Below are positions 8,175-17,134 of a stretch of 64,000 bases of DNA, piece by piece. Below the pieces are notes generated by a model. The model did not search any database. It worked only from the letters and a program-made list of their open reading frames with translations, and was not told the origin of the DNA. Positions within the stretch are counted from its first letter, which is position 1; each line of letters begins with the position of its first letter. This stretch comes from Tatumella saanichensis (GTDB lineage Bacteria; Pseudomonadota; Gammaproteobacteria; Enterobacterales; Enterobacteriaceae). The translations under genes and the position numbers were made by a program. The stretch lies in NCBI RefSeq assembly GCF_000439375.1, contig NZ_ATMI01000005.1:1-64000 (forward strand), given 5' to 3'.

Positions 8175-9755
8175 TTATTCAGAGGATAAAGAATTATCGG
8201 CATGCGCTTTATTCGCTGACCTGCGGACCTCCGCAAGACGGCACAATGCCAATACAAATGTAATAATTGCCACCAATACCAGCATGAGCGGCAGCTCGAT
8301 TACCAAGAACAGATAATGTTGATGAGTCTGTGCGGCTTTATGCAGGGCATACTCTGCAGCCTGATGCCAGCTTTCCGCCAGTTGCCAGTGACATCCGGCT
8401 ACAGGCATCGCGGCGCGCACCGAAAACGTTCGCGGCGATAATAAACCGCCACCAGAAAGCGTCATCAGCGTCATTTCTCGCGCGGCAGCGCGGTAGAGTG
8501 CATGGCCGATGATTTCAGCTTCCACAGTGCAGTTCACATTCCAGCTAGCGGTGTACGGACCGGGATGTTGTGACGGCCCCAGCCCAACGGGAATACGATT
8601 GCCAGACAAAGACAGCACCTGATCGAGCGTCAGTGTTACCGGTAGGTCGATAGCGGATGCCTGACTTCTAAGGGTCCAATGTCGCACTGTCACCCCCTGC
8701 TGCACTGTCGTTGTCTGCTGATCGGCGTCGAGGATATAGATTACCGCGACCTGTTGGTCGGCATTGACGTCTAAACGGTACCCCCCTGCGGACAGTGGCT
8801 GCAGGGTAGCAGTTCCTCCCTCCTGCAAGGGTGCAGTAGCCGGTAGTCTGAGACTGGTGCCAGGTAGGGAAAAATGCAGAACAGCGGCAGTGCTCAGTAA
8901 CACGCCGGTGGTGATGAACAGTAACTGACTGAGCCGTTTTGCCCCTGGGCGCAGATAAGACGGCCAGAAAACCAAAATACCTGTCATCACGATGTAGCCC
9001 CCCCAACCGCAAACCTCGAGCAGTCGTGGATCAGTGGGGATACCGAGTACACCAGTGATTAAGGCCGACCGGATAGAACCGGTAGGAATCATCTGGCTGA
9101 GATTAACCACTGGCTGCTGACCAATATTCAACCAGCCTGCTTCATGACCGCTACGTAATGCACTGATCACAAGCCCTGCCGCGACCAAGATCAGAAACAG
9201 ACCGGTATAACGGAAGAAGCGTCCAAGATTGAGCCTGACACCGCCGATATAAATTCCCCAACCTATCGCTATTGCCAGGATCAGCCCCAGGACTGCACCT
9301 GTCGCCGCTAAAGCCGCTGACTGTGCGGCAGAAAAAGTCGCCAGCAAAAATACGCTGGTTTCGAAACCTTCTTTAAGCACTGCCAAAAATGCCATTATAG
9401 CGAGGGCCCGTGCACTGGATTGGCGAATAGCGTGAGCCGTTTCCTTTTCCAGTTGACGCTTAATCTCATGACCGTGGTTGTTCATCCACAACACCATGCC
9501 AGTGACAAAAAAGACGGCAACCAGACCGATTACCGCTTCCATAGCTTCCTGACTAGCCTGTGGCAGGCTCCGTTCGGTAATGCTCAGACCAATTCCGACC
9601 AGCAATGAGAGGGCGATAGCCAGCAGTACCCCGACCCACATGCTGTAAAGGCTTTTGCCATTTTTACGTAAGAACGCAGCAATGATACCGACGATTAACG
9701 CTGCTTCTAACCCTTCGCGCAATGCTATAACGAGAGTGGCTAACACCAGTGACAC
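8175..9755 (-). CDS. efeU: EfeU, FTR1-family iron permease with a long C-terminal extension
   Basis: A 526-residue protein; E. coli EfeU is 276. Residues 1 to about 280 form the FTR1 permease with two iron-handling REGLE-type motifs: REGLEA in helix 1 (about residues 13-18) and KEGFET near residue 128. The remainder is not in E. coli EfeU: a presumed periplasmic domain of about 190 residues rich in beta-like segments with two cysteines (NCTV and AGCHW), then one more hydrophobic helix (FLVIELPLMLVLVAIITFV) and a charged cytoplasmic tail. Long FTR1 proteins occur in other bacteria, so this may be a lineage variant rather than a new fusion. It is the first gene of efeUOB and has a Fur-like box upstream, consistent with iron repression. 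Confidence 0.9.
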   Translation of the reverse strand: MSLVLATLVIALREGLEAALIVGIIAAFLRKNGKSLYSMWVGVLLAIALSLLVGIGLSITERSLPQASQEAMEAVIGLVAVFFVTGMVLWMNNHGHEIKRQLEKETAHAIRQSSARALAIMAFLAVLKEGFETSVFLLATFSAAQSAALAATGAVLGLILAIAIGWGIYIGGVRLNLGRFFRYTGLFLILVAAGLVISALRSGHEAGWLNIGQQPVVNLSQMIPTGSIRSALITGVLGIPTDPRLLEVCGWGGYIVMTGILVFWPSYLRPGAKRLSQLLFITTGVLLSTAAVLHFSLPGTSLRLPATAPLQEGGTATLQPLSAGGYRLDVNADQQVAVIYILDADQQTTTVQQGVTVRHWTLRSQASAIDLPVTLTLDQVLSLSGNRIPVGLGPSQHPGPYTASWNVNCTVEAEIIGHALYRAAAREMTLMTLSGGGLLSPRTFSVRAAMPVAGCHWQLAESWHQAAEYALHKAAQTHQHYLFLVIELPLMLVLVAIITFVLALCRLAEVRRSANKAHADNSLSSE

Positions 9756-9762
9756 CTATGTT

Positions 9763-9787
9763 AATGATAATAATTACTACTATCATT
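9763..9787. promoter_or_regulatory. Fur box upstream of efeU
   Basis: AATGATA and TATCATT form a 7-bp inverted repeat in an AT-rich stretch that also reads TGATAATAATTACTA, a good match to the 7-1-7 Fur consensus. It sits 8-32 bp before the efeU start, where bound Fur would block transcription. Site and position are seen; regulation is inferred from the known Fur control of efeUOB. Confidence 0.8.
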
Positions 9788-9842
9788 CTCGTCTTTACCG
9801 TTCACTAAGTAAATATCAATTAATGATTATTTATGTAAGTTT

Positions 9843-10103
9843 TTAACTGCGGCTACTCTCAGGTAATAACGCTAACTCACTCCTCTTTGGCCAATATCGA
9901 GTAGCGGATACACCTGATGGGGCTGGTTGAGGGGATAAACATGGAATGGGAGTATGCCCTGATATGCGGTTGACCGACGCCAGACCAGCTATGACATAAG
10001 GCAAAGGAGAATAGTGATAGCGTTGTGGGGGTATTGAAATGACCTAACATAATCGTGCTAGGCCACACCAGCTGCCGTATATGCAGCTATAAATTTCAGG
10101 CAT
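9843..10103. other. Intergenic region upstream of efeU with no recognised feature
   Basis: About 260 bases between the efeU promoter area and the tRNA terminator. The one short frame of 63 codons resembles nothing known. I see no structured RNA or repeat. Confidence 0.5.
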
Positions 10104-10125
10104 AAAAAAACCGCCTTGCGGCGGT
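10104..10125 (-). terminator. Terminator of the tRNA-Cys/tRNA-Leu transcript
   Basis: On the minus strand a CCGCC/GGCGG hairpin with a four-base loop is followed by seven T. It is about 45 bp downstream of tRNA-Leu. Confidence 0.88.
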
Positions 10126-10169
10126 CAATAACGTTGCACTAAAGTGCTAGTTTTTATGCATTATATCGG

Positions 10170-10256
10170 TGGTGCCCGGGGCGGGACTTGAACCCGCACA
10201 GCCTTACAGCCGAGGGATTTTAAATCCCTTGTGTCTACCGATTTCACCACCCGGGC
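10170..10256 (-). tRNA. leuZ: tRNA-Leu (anticodon UAA)
   Basis: The minus strand gives an 87-nt class II tRNA closely matching E. coli leuZ. It has a GCCCGGG acceptor stem, anticodon TAA in GGGATTTAAAATCCC, a long variable arm (CGGCTGTAAGGCTG), a GGTTCAAGTCCC T-arm and an encoded CCA end. Confidence 0.95.
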
Positions 10257-10261
10257 AAATC

Positions 10262-10335
10262 TGGAGGCGCGTCCCGGAGTCGAACCGAGGTAGGCGGATT
10301 TGCAATCCGCTGCATGGCCACTCTGCCAACGCGCC
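10262..10335 (-). tRNA. cysT: tRNA-Cys (anticodon GCA)
   Basis: The 74-nt minus-strand sequence begins GGCGCGTTGGC, has anticodon GCA in the loop ATTGCAAAT, a GGTTCGACTCC T-arm and an encoded CCA end. It lies 5 bp upstream of tRNA-Leu, as in the E. coli glyW-cysT-leuZ operon. Confidence 0.95.
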
Positions 10336-11144
10336 TTTATTCTTTTCTATAACAATAACCTATCAGGTTATTGCTTACTTATTTTTTACCAGCCAACCGG
10401 CGAAGACTAAGCTTAACCTGTTGATTCCGAAAGAGTTAATTTATCTTTCGTCTCTGGAATGGCGGCTATTATGGACTGGTTACCGGGGCTTGGCAAGGGT
10501 TATCCACTCATTTTTCAGGAAAAAACGACTGAATGACTGAAAAAACAGCAACCTGTTTATCTTGCGATCACCACTGACCGCTTTCCCTGCAAGTCTTGGA
10601 TAATTTATCCACGATAGCGGCTAATATCTCGTTCTCCAAGCAAGAGGACGAGAAAGGAACTCTCCCCACATAATTAGCCATCGCCTAGCACTTAACAATC
10701 ATTATCCATACCATCCTATTCGCAGCAGCAGGAACCGTGCCCCGAATAGTGAATAATCTTAAGTCGATCTTGTTTGATTGTGTATACGCGTTTCGGAACC
10801 GCTCACAGCAGCGGTTAACAAAGAGATAGCCTTATTTACTTCAAATTGCTTCACTCTGACACTGGAACGCCTAGCATCAAGGGAAAATGGGCCGCTATAC
10901 AGTCTTAAACCTGCATAGCGTTAAAGAAAGGTTCCACGGTAAACAGCCATAATGAGATAGCACTGCGCCAGAACATTATTTCAGGACCACCCTTCAAGGA
11001 TAAATAATCCAATCTCGATGGTGATTAGCCTGGCTATACTGCCAGCAATACTATAACCAGGGCTGCGAGCCAGATATGGTATGACAGACCATACCATTAA
11101 GGAGGCGGAAACAGAAAATAAAAGAAAAATCATCGGATAGAAAC
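10336..11144. other. Stretch separating tRNA-Gly from tRNA-Cys, no gene recognised
   Basis: Together with the terminator up to 11172 this makes about 870 bases between two tRNA genes that are adjacent in E. coli. No open frame longer than about 70 codons exists and no protein family is visible. A small AACCGCT/AGCGGTT hairpin lies at 10797-10816. Because a terminator follows tRNA-Gly, the Cys-Leu pair must have its own promoter somewhere in this stretch. It looks like old inserted or decayed DNA. Confidence 0.5.
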
Positions 11145-11172
11145 AAAAAAAGAACCCGTAGGTTCTTTTTTT
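11145..11172. terminator. Bidirectional terminator after tRNA-Gly
   Basis: AGAACC and GGTTCT pair around a four-base loop, flanked by A7 on one side and T7 on the other. On the minus strand it ends the uvrC-pgsA-tRNA-Gly transcript. Confidence 0.85.
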
Positions 11173-11206
11173 GTTTGCTTGTAAGAACACTCTTACAAGC
11201 TGTAAT

Positions 11207-11282
<76 letters not shown>

Positions 11283-11415
11283 AATATCACTGCTGAACAG
11301 CTAACTTACTGAACAGAGTAACGTTTTGATGTGCTGTATTCTACCTAGCACACTGTTGGCGTCAACTGTTTTATTATTCACGCGCGATCAATTGTTGCTA
11401 TTTCCAGCACCCTGA

Positions 11416-11964
11416 TTACTGTTCGAACAGATCTTTACGCGCCGCACTAAGATACTGGAACATCGACCAGAAAGTCAGTACCGCTGCAATATAGAGTGCA
11501 ATCACGCCAACCGCCTCGACCCACTGATTCGGACGCCACAGTAGGGCCACCAGCGAAAACATCTGCGCCGTGGTCTTCACCTTGCCTATCCATGAGACCG
11601 CCACGCTGCTGCGCTTACCGATTTCCGCCATCCACTCCCGTAAGGCCGAAATAATGATTTCACGGGCAATCATGGTGGCCGCTGGTAAAGTGATCCACCA
11701 AGAGTGAAAATGTTCTGCTACCAGCACCAGTGCAATCGCCACCATTACTTTATCCGCAACTGGGTCAAGGAAGGCACCGAAGGCGGTAGTCTGCTTCCAA
11801 CGACGCGCCAGGAAGCCATCAAACCAGTCTGTTACAGCTGCAACCACAAACAGCAATGCACAACACAGAGGTGCCCACTGAAAGGGGAGATAAAATGCCA
11901 GCACGAAAAAAGGGATCAGTACGACCCTGAATAACGTGAGGTATATCGGTATATTAAATTGCAT
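11416..11964 (-). CDS. pgsA: PgsA, CDP-diacylglycerol--glycerol-3-phosphate 3-phosphatidyltransferase
   Basis: A 182-residue membrane protein, the same length as in E. coli, that makes phosphatidylglycerophosphate, the committed step to phosphatidylglycerol and cardiolipin. The CDP-alcohol phosphatidyltransferase motif DGx2ARx8Gx3Dx3D is seen in [20 protein letters not shown] plus VAD (about residues 49-70), with its four metal-binding aspartates intact. Four to five hydrophobic helices surround it. It follows uvrC by 71 bp on the same strand and precedes tRNA-Gly, the standard enterobacterial order. Confidence 0.97.
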   Translation of the reverse strand: MQFNIPIYLTLFRVVLIPFFVLAFYLPFQWAPLCCALLFVVAAVTDWFDGFLARRWKQTTAFGAFLDPVADKVMVAIALVLVAEHFHSWWITLPAATMIAREIIISALREWMAEIGKRSSVAVSWIGKVKTTAQMFSLVALLWRPNQWVEAVGVIALYIAAVLTFWSMFQYLSAARKDLFEQ

Positions 11965-12035
11965 AGGGCACTAACAGCCTGGATAGAGTGGTGTTGGTAC
12001 CCTTATGTTCCTACATTGCTAGGGCTGTTTCAATG

Positions 12036-13868
12036 CTACTGTTTGAGAGAATGAAATATTTTTTCCGCCAGCGCCTGTGAGATCCCAGGAACCCTAGCAA
12101 TTTCATCTGCGGTGGCATTCTTCAGGGGCTGTAATCCGCCCATAAATTTCAGTAATTGCTGGCGGCGTTTCGGTCCTACCCCTTCAATCTCCTCAAGGCT
12201 ACTGGCGGATTTTACTTTAGCCCGCTTCTGGCGATGACCGGTAATGGCATGGTTATGGGAATCATCACGGATATGTTGTATCACATGCAAAGCTGGCGAA
12301 TCCGCCGCTAAAGCAATCCCCTCCCCTTCAGGTTTCAGAAACAGGGTTTCTAGCCCGGCCTTACGGTCACTGCCCTTTGCCACCCCTAACAGAATAGGAT
12401 GATCTTTATCCCAGTCGACCTTAAGGCTATCAAATACCTCCATTGCCTGCGCCAATTGCCCTTTACCGCCGTCAATAATGATGACATCCGGAATATTTTT
12501 TTCCTCCAACGCTTTACCGTAACGTCTCTCGAGTACTCGGTGCATGGCGGCGTAATCATCCCCGGGGGTGATGCCGCTAATATTGTAGCGTCGGTACTCA
12601 GAACGGGCCGGGCCATTGGCATCAAACACCACACAAGAAGCGATGGTCTGTTCCCCCATAGTGTGGCTGATATCGAAACATTCCATACGGCGGATCACCG
12701 GCAGTTCGAGGAACTCAGCTAAAGCCGCCAGCCGTTGATGAATGGTCGACTGCTGACCCAATTTAGTCTTAAGGGCGGTAGCGGCATTGGTTCTCGCCAG
12801 TTTTAGATAACGCGCTCGGTCGCCCCGGGGTTTACTTTGCAGAGTGATACGACGCCCAGCCAACTGTGACAAAGATTCATTGAGTAGTTCAATTTCCGGT
12901 AATGCGAAATCCAGCAGGATATCACCGGGCAGGGTACGCAGTTCACTGCCCTGCAAATAGAACTGCCCCACAAAGGTTTGGATCACTTCTGAGAGTTCAG
13001 TATTCGCCGGCACTTTCGGGAAGTAGCTACGGCTACCCAGCACTTTTCCTTGGCGAATAAACAGTACATGGACACACGCCATACCCGAATCATAGGCGAT
13101 ACTGATGGCATCGAGGTCATCACCCTGATTCGAGACAAACTGCTTCTCAGTGATGCGTCTAACTGCTTGGATCTGGTCGCGCAACCGCGCAGCTTCTTCA
13201 AATTTCAGATCATTGCTGGCTTGCTCCATCCGGCTCACCAACTGTGTTAATATCTGATCATCCTTACCAGAGAGAAATAGGCGAACATAATCCGTCTGTT
13301 GCTGATATTCCTCCTCCGAAACCAGTCCACTGACACAAGGCCCAAGGCAGCGACCTATCTGATACTGTAGGCAGGGGCGCGAACGGTTACGATAAACACT
13401 GTTCTCACATTGACGAACCGGAAACGTTTTTTGCAACAGCGCTAGAGTTTCCCGCACTGCACCGCCGTTCGGAAATGGACCAAAGTATTCACCTTTGGCA
13501 TGTTTGGCGCCGCGGTGATAGGCCAGACGTGGGTGCTTATCCGCACTAAGTAAAATAAACGGATAGGATTTATCATCGCGCAGCAGCACGTTATAGCGCG
13601 GTTGGTAGAGCTTGATGTAATTGTGCTCCAACAACAGGGCTTCTGTTTCACTGTGAGTGACCGTCACATCAATATGCAGTATGTTCGCCACCAGCGCTTC
13701 CGTTTTGCGGCTGTTGACCTGCTTACGGAAATAGCTACTGAGACGTTTTTTAAGATCTTTCGCTTTGCCTACGTAGATCACTTCCTCCGCAGCGCCATAC
13801 ATCCTATATACCCCAGGTTGATGGGTTACCGTGCGCAGGAAGTCTGTGGGGTCGAAGTTTTCGTTCAC
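12036..13868 (-). CDS. uvrC: UvrC, excinuclease ABC subunit C
   Basis: At 610 residues it equals E. coli UvrC. An N-terminal GIY-YIG nuclease domain (GVYRMYG at residues 19-25 and [14 protein letters not shown] around residues 30-43) makes the 3' incision. A cysteine-rich segment, a UVR domain (about 204-239, [11 protein letters not shown]) that binds UvrB, an RNase H-like nuclease domain for the 5' incision (MECFDISH and [11 protein letters not shown]) and tandem helix-hairpin-helix motifs at the C-terminus complete it. It acts with UvrA and UvrB in nucleotide excision repair. In E. coli and most relatives uvrY lies immediately upstream in the same operon; here it does not, so uvrC must use its own promoter in the gap before yecF. 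Confidence 0.98.
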   Translation of the reverse strand: MNENFDPTDFLRTVTHQPGVYRMYGAAEEVIYVGKAKDLKKRLSSYFRKQVNSRKTEALVANILHIDVTVTHSETEALLLEHNYIKLYQPRYNVLLRDDKSYPFILLSADKHPRLAYHRGAKHAKGEYFGPFPNGGAVRETLALLQKTFPVRQCENSVYRNRSRPCLQYQIGRCLGPCVSGLVSEEEYQQQTDYVRLFLSGKDDQILTQLVSRMEQASNDLKFEEAARLRDQIQAVRRITEKQFVSNQGDDLDAISIAYDSGMACVHVLFIRQGKVLGSRSYFPKVPANTELSEVIQTFVGQFYLQGSELRTLPGDILLDFALPEIELLNESLSQLAGRRITLQSKPRGDRARYLKLARTNAATALKTKLGQQSTIHQRLAALAEFLELPVIRRMECFDISHTMGEQTIASCVVFDANGPARSEYRRYNISGITPGDDYAAMHRVLERRYGKALEEKNIPDVIIIDGGKGQLAQAMEVFDSLKVDWDKDHPILLGVAKGSDRKAGLETLFLKPEGEGIALAADSPALHVIQHIRDDSHNHAITGHRQKRAKVKSASSLEEIEGVGPKRRQQLLKFMGGLQPLKNATADEIARVPGISQALAEKIFHSLKQ

Positions 13869-14251
13869 GTCATATCACCAGAGTTAACCTTGCTGTCCGC
13901 TGGGGCAGACAACAGAAAATGTATTTGTATCCGCTTATCTCTCTCGGGGGAGCGGCGGCCCCGCTACTACTGTCTCGCTTCATTACTAGAGGTATTCAAT
14001 CTTAATAAACAGCATAGCAGTCAGCGGGACTTACCCCTAATCACCACTGGCCCGGACGCGGAATCAACATTTACCGCGGGCTAACGGCCTGACTGTTGAT
14101 TTCATTGCTTTCAGCCTGATAACCGCTACCGCTTCCACTTTTTTACAGTCTTCAACAGATTATGCGGCTGAAAATGCTCATCCCGCCACTTTAGTTCTGC
14201 TATACTCCGCGCATTATGGCCTGAATTTGCCAATTACTGGAGTCTGAAACA
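13869..14251. other. Divergent gap between uvrC and yecF, where uvrY is expected but absent
   Basis: These 383 bases contain no frame resembling the UvrY response regulator on either strand. A -10-like TATACT at 14201-14206 is suitably placed for rightward transcription of yecF. Nothing else is recognisable. Confidence 0.55.
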
Positions 14252-14476
14252 ATGAATTATGCTGATTACACCACCGAAGCAGAGACAGAGGCGTTATCCA
14301 AAGAAGTGACCTGTCTGAAGATGATGGTCACCCTAATCCTGCAATCAATGAGTCAGGTCGATGCGGGTAAAGCGATCCTTAAAATGGAACGCTTTTTGGC
14401 CAGCAACGAAGAGAGCGCAGATACAGCCCTGTTCGCCGAGACCTTAAAGCAGATTAAAACCGGTTACCTGCAATAA
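14252..14476 (+). CDS. yecF: YecF-like protein of unknown function (DUF2594)
   Basis: A 74-residue acidic protein with the length and pattern of E. coli YecF, for example SKEVTCLKMMVTLILQSM and ADTALFAETLKQIKTGY. It is probably a small helical cytosolic protein; its function is not known. In E. coli it lies between sdiA and uvrY. Here it is next to uvrC, with neither regulator present. A hairpin terminator follows its stop. Confidence 0.88.
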   Translation: MNYADYTTEAETEALSKEVTCLKMMVTLILQSMSQVDAGKAILKMERFLASNEESADTALFAETLKQIKTGYLQ

Positions 14477-14484
14477 CAGCGTAC

Positions 14485-14508
14485 TGCCCCGCTCGGGGCA
14501 GACGTTTT
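14485..14508 (+). terminator. Terminator after yecF
   Basis: TGCCCC/GGGGCA hairpin with a four-base loop, followed by a short run of T a few bases on. It begins 9 bp after the yecF stop. Confidence 0.6.
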
Positions 14509-14748
14509 ATCCTTTCTCTGGTCCGGCCCTCAGATTAACCCCTGCTGCTTACTTCCTCACGCTTACACCGTTTCGTCAGGGTCATTTGCGCGCGAGCTCA
14601 ACGTTGTCTAGCGCCGGCGTTTGTCTGTCAGAGAGTGTGCTACAAGGGGCCGGTAATAACTATGGGCGTTTTGCTGTTCACACAATGAGGTGTGCACAGA
14701 ATAATAAGAAAAATGCAGGTTCGCCTGCTAAGATCACAGGAATTAACC

Positions 14749-16137
14749 ATGACGCATCCCTCTCCTCCTGCCGAGCCAGGAGAAAGCTCAGCGCAATTAC
14801 GGCGCAACCTTAACAACCGTCATATCCAGCTGATCGCCATCGGCGGTGCTATCGGTACTGGGTTATTTATGGGCTCTGGCAAAACGATCAACCTTGCCGG
14901 TCCTTCTATCGTCTTTGTCTATATGCTGATCGGCTTTATGCTGTTCTTCGTGATGCGAGCCATGGGCGAGATCCTACTCTCTAACCTAGAATATAAGTCT
15001 TTCAGTGATTTCGCTGCCGACTTGCTGGGACCTTGGGCTGGCTTTTTTACCGGCTGGACCTACTGGTTCTGCTGGGTAGTCACGGGCATTGCCGATATCG
15101 TCGCCATTACAGCCTATCTACAGTTTTGGTGGCCAGAGTTTCCGTTGTGGGCCAGCGCGCTATTGTGCGTATTTACCTTTATGGCACTGAATATCGCCAC
15201 GGTAAAACTGTTTGGCGAAATGGAATTTTGGTTTGCCATCATTAAACTGATCGCCATCGTGGCATTGATCATTACCGGTATTGCGCTGGTCGCCGCTCAT
15301 TACGGTACTCCCGGCCATCAAGCCGCAGTCAGTAATATCTGGAGCCATGGCGGGCTATTTCCTAAAGGATTCAGCGGATTCTTTGCTGGTTTTCAGATTG
15401 CGGTATTCGCCTTTGTTGGCATTGAACTGGTTGGCACCACTGCCGCCGAAACTCATGATCCCCATAAGATCCTGCCACGGGCAATCAACGCCATCCCGCT
15501 ACGGATCATTATGTTTTACGTGTTGTCCCTACTGGTGATTATGGCCGTTACCCCCTGGGATGAAGTTGACCCTGCGCGTAGCCCTTTTGTCGGCATGTTC
15601 ATGCTCACCGGCTTACCGGCCGCTGCTGGCATGATTAACTTTGTGGTATTGACTTCGGCCGCCTCGTCAGCCAACAGCGGTATCTTCTCCACCAGCCGCA
15701 TGCTATTTGGTCTGGCCGATCAGGGGGTCGCCCATCCACGCTTCGCCAAACTGTCCCAACGTGCGGTGCCGGTGAGCGGTCTACTATTTTCATGCTTGTG
15801 CTTGTTAGTCGGGGTCGCTCTGATTTGTGTGATCCCTAATGTGATGACGGTGTTTACCCTAGTCACCACGGTATCTGCCATTCTATTTATGTTTATCTGG
15901 TCGATGATCCTGTGCAGCTACTTGGTGTACCGTCGCAAATATCCGCAACGCCATATCAGCTCCGCGTTCAAAATGCCTGCGGGCAAACTGATGAGTGTCG
16001 TTGGACTGGTATTTTTTGCCTTCGTCCTGGTACTGCTGTGTTTACAGGCTGACACCCGTCAGGCACTGATGGTTACGCCAATTTGGTTCCTGTTACTAGC
16101 AGTGGCCTGGCAACGCCGCAAGGCTCACAGCCACTAA
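14749..16137 (+). CDS. cycA: CycA, D-serine/D-alanine/glycine:proton symporter
   Basis: Read from the ATG at 14749, which has an AGGA site 9-12 bases upstream, the protein has 462 residues and about twelve membrane segments of the amino acid permease (APC) family. It matches E. coli CycA through long stretches such as LIAIGGAIGTGLFMGSGKTI, YWFCWVVTGIADI, IAVFAFVGIELVGTTAAET and SSANSGIFSTSRMLFGLA. CycA imports glycine, D-alanine, D-serine and D-cycloserine across the inner membrane. A longer reading with 19 extra residues is possible but lacks a ribosome site. Its last four bases overlap the end of the convergent EamA gene. In E. coli cycA is far from this neighbourhood, so it has moved here or there. 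Confidence 0.92.
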   Translation: MTHPSPPAEPGESSAQLRRNLNNRHIQLIAIGGAIGTGLFMGSGKTINLAGPSIVFVYMLIGFMLFFVMRAMGEILLSNLEYKSFSDFAADLLGPWAGFFTGWTYWFCWVVTGIADIVAITAYLQFWWPEFPLWASALLCVFTFMALNIATVKLFGEMEFWFAIIKLIAIVALIITGIALVAAHYGTPGHQAAVSNIWSHGGLFPKGFSGFFAGFQIAVFAFVGIELVGTTAAETHDPHKILPRAINAIPLRIIMFYVLSLLVIMAVTPWDEVDPARSPFVGMFMLTGLPAAAGMINFVVLTSAASSANSGIFSTSRMLFGLADQGVAHPRFAKLSQRAVPVSGLLFSCLCLLVGVALICVIPNVMTVFTLVTTVSAILFMFIWSMILCSYLVYRRKYPQRHISSAFKMPAGKLMSVVGLVFFAFVLVLLCLQADTRQALMVTPIWFLLLAVAWQRRKAHSH

Positions 16138-17054
16138 GGCGTCGGGGGAGCATTGACTTCCCCGCGCTTTTTCAAGCGTAGTTCACTCAACAACACTGCC
16201 AGTAGGATCATGCCGCCTCCGCCAACCGTCGTCAGCGGGATCCGCTCCCCCACCAGCCAGGCTGCCACGGCAGCCCACACCGGTTCCCCGGCGTAGATAA
16301 TGGTTGCCCGTGCTGCCGGAACACTGCGTTGAGCACGGTTAATGGTCAGTTGGATCACCGCACTGACTATCCCGAGCCCACCGGCGCTGAACAAGATCGC
16401 CCCGCCTAGCGGGGGCGCCGACTCCCCCGCCGGCCACATAAACGCGAAGGAAAACAAGGAGGCACTCGCCAGTTGGATCACTGTCAGACGTTGAATATCA
16501 CGCTTATCTGCAAAATGACTGATCAGCAGTATTTCTGCCGCAATCCCCAGCGTACTCACCAGAGTGATAAGTTCCCCGTGAGACAGCCCACTTGTGCCTG
16601 ACAGATGAGTGATCGGGCCGGAAAGCACCAACAGCCCGCAAAAAGCGACCACTGCTCCGCAGCAGGTCATCAATGACGGCCGCCTACGATAGACCATCCA
16701 TTGCAACAGAGGCACCAGCGGCACATACATCGCCGTGATAAAGGCCGACTGACTACTGCTGATGGTTTTCATGCCCGCCGACTGCAGACTATAACCCACC
16801 GCGATAGCCAGCCCGATACTCGCGCCGGCCAGTATGTCGCGTCCAGTGATGCCGCGCAGCGCCTTTAAGGAAAACAGTGACAATGTTATCGCGGCGGTGA
16901 CGAACCGCAGACCGACAAAAAAGAAGGGACCACATAACGTCATGGCATGGTGCACCACGAGAAAAGTGCCACCCCATAACATCGTAATCAAGATCAATAC
17001 CAGCACCGGCCGAGAGAAAGTTGGCTGAGATGCCGGTTGTACAACGGTGGACAT
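16134..17054 (-). CDS. EamA/DMT-family transporter
   Basis: A 306-residue inner membrane protein with about ten hydrophobic helices arranged as two EamA repeats (about residues 15-145 and 160-292). Typical phrases are LWGGTFLVVHHAM in the first repeat and IIYAGEPVWAAVAAWLVGERI in the second. The drug/metabolite transporter superfamily includes exporters of amino acids and other metabolites; the substrate cannot be named from sequence. It converges on cycA with a 4-bp overlap, and a bidirectional hairpin lies between its start and the end of agp. Confidence 0.82.
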   Translation of the reverse strand: MSTVVQPASQPTFSRPVLVLILITMLWGGTFLVVHHAMTLCGPFFFVGLRFVTAAITLSLFSLKALRGITGRDILAGASIGLAIAVGYSLQSAGMKTISSSQSAFITAMYVPLVPLLQWMVYRRRPSLMTCCGAVVAFCGLLVLSGPITHLSGTSGLSHGELITLVSTLGIAAEILLISHFADKRDIQRLTVIQLASASLFSFAFMWPAGESAPPLGGAILFSAGGLGIVSAVIQLTINRAQRSVPAARATIIYAGEPVWAAVAAWLVGERIPLTTVGGGGMILLAVLLSELRLKKRGEVNAPPTP

Positions 17055-17086
17055 TAGGATCCTCTATCGTAATCAGTGCTGATAAT

Positions 17087-17114
17087 AAAAAAACAGCTCC
17101 GTGGAGCTGTTTTT
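17087..17114. terminator. Terminator downstream of agp
   Basis: ACAGCTCC/GGAGCTGT stem flanked by A7 and T5. On the minus strand it lies 20 bp after the agp stop and ends in a T run. It also sits just upstream of the EamA gene, which must start transcription within the remaining bases or read through from agp. Confidence 0.8.
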
Positions 17115-17134
17115 CAAAGATGACTGACTCGCGA

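Noticed and set aside
6935-8257. A longer efeO starting at 8257
   Set aside because: It would overlap the efeU coding end by more than 80 bases and place 33 non-signal residues before the signal peptide.
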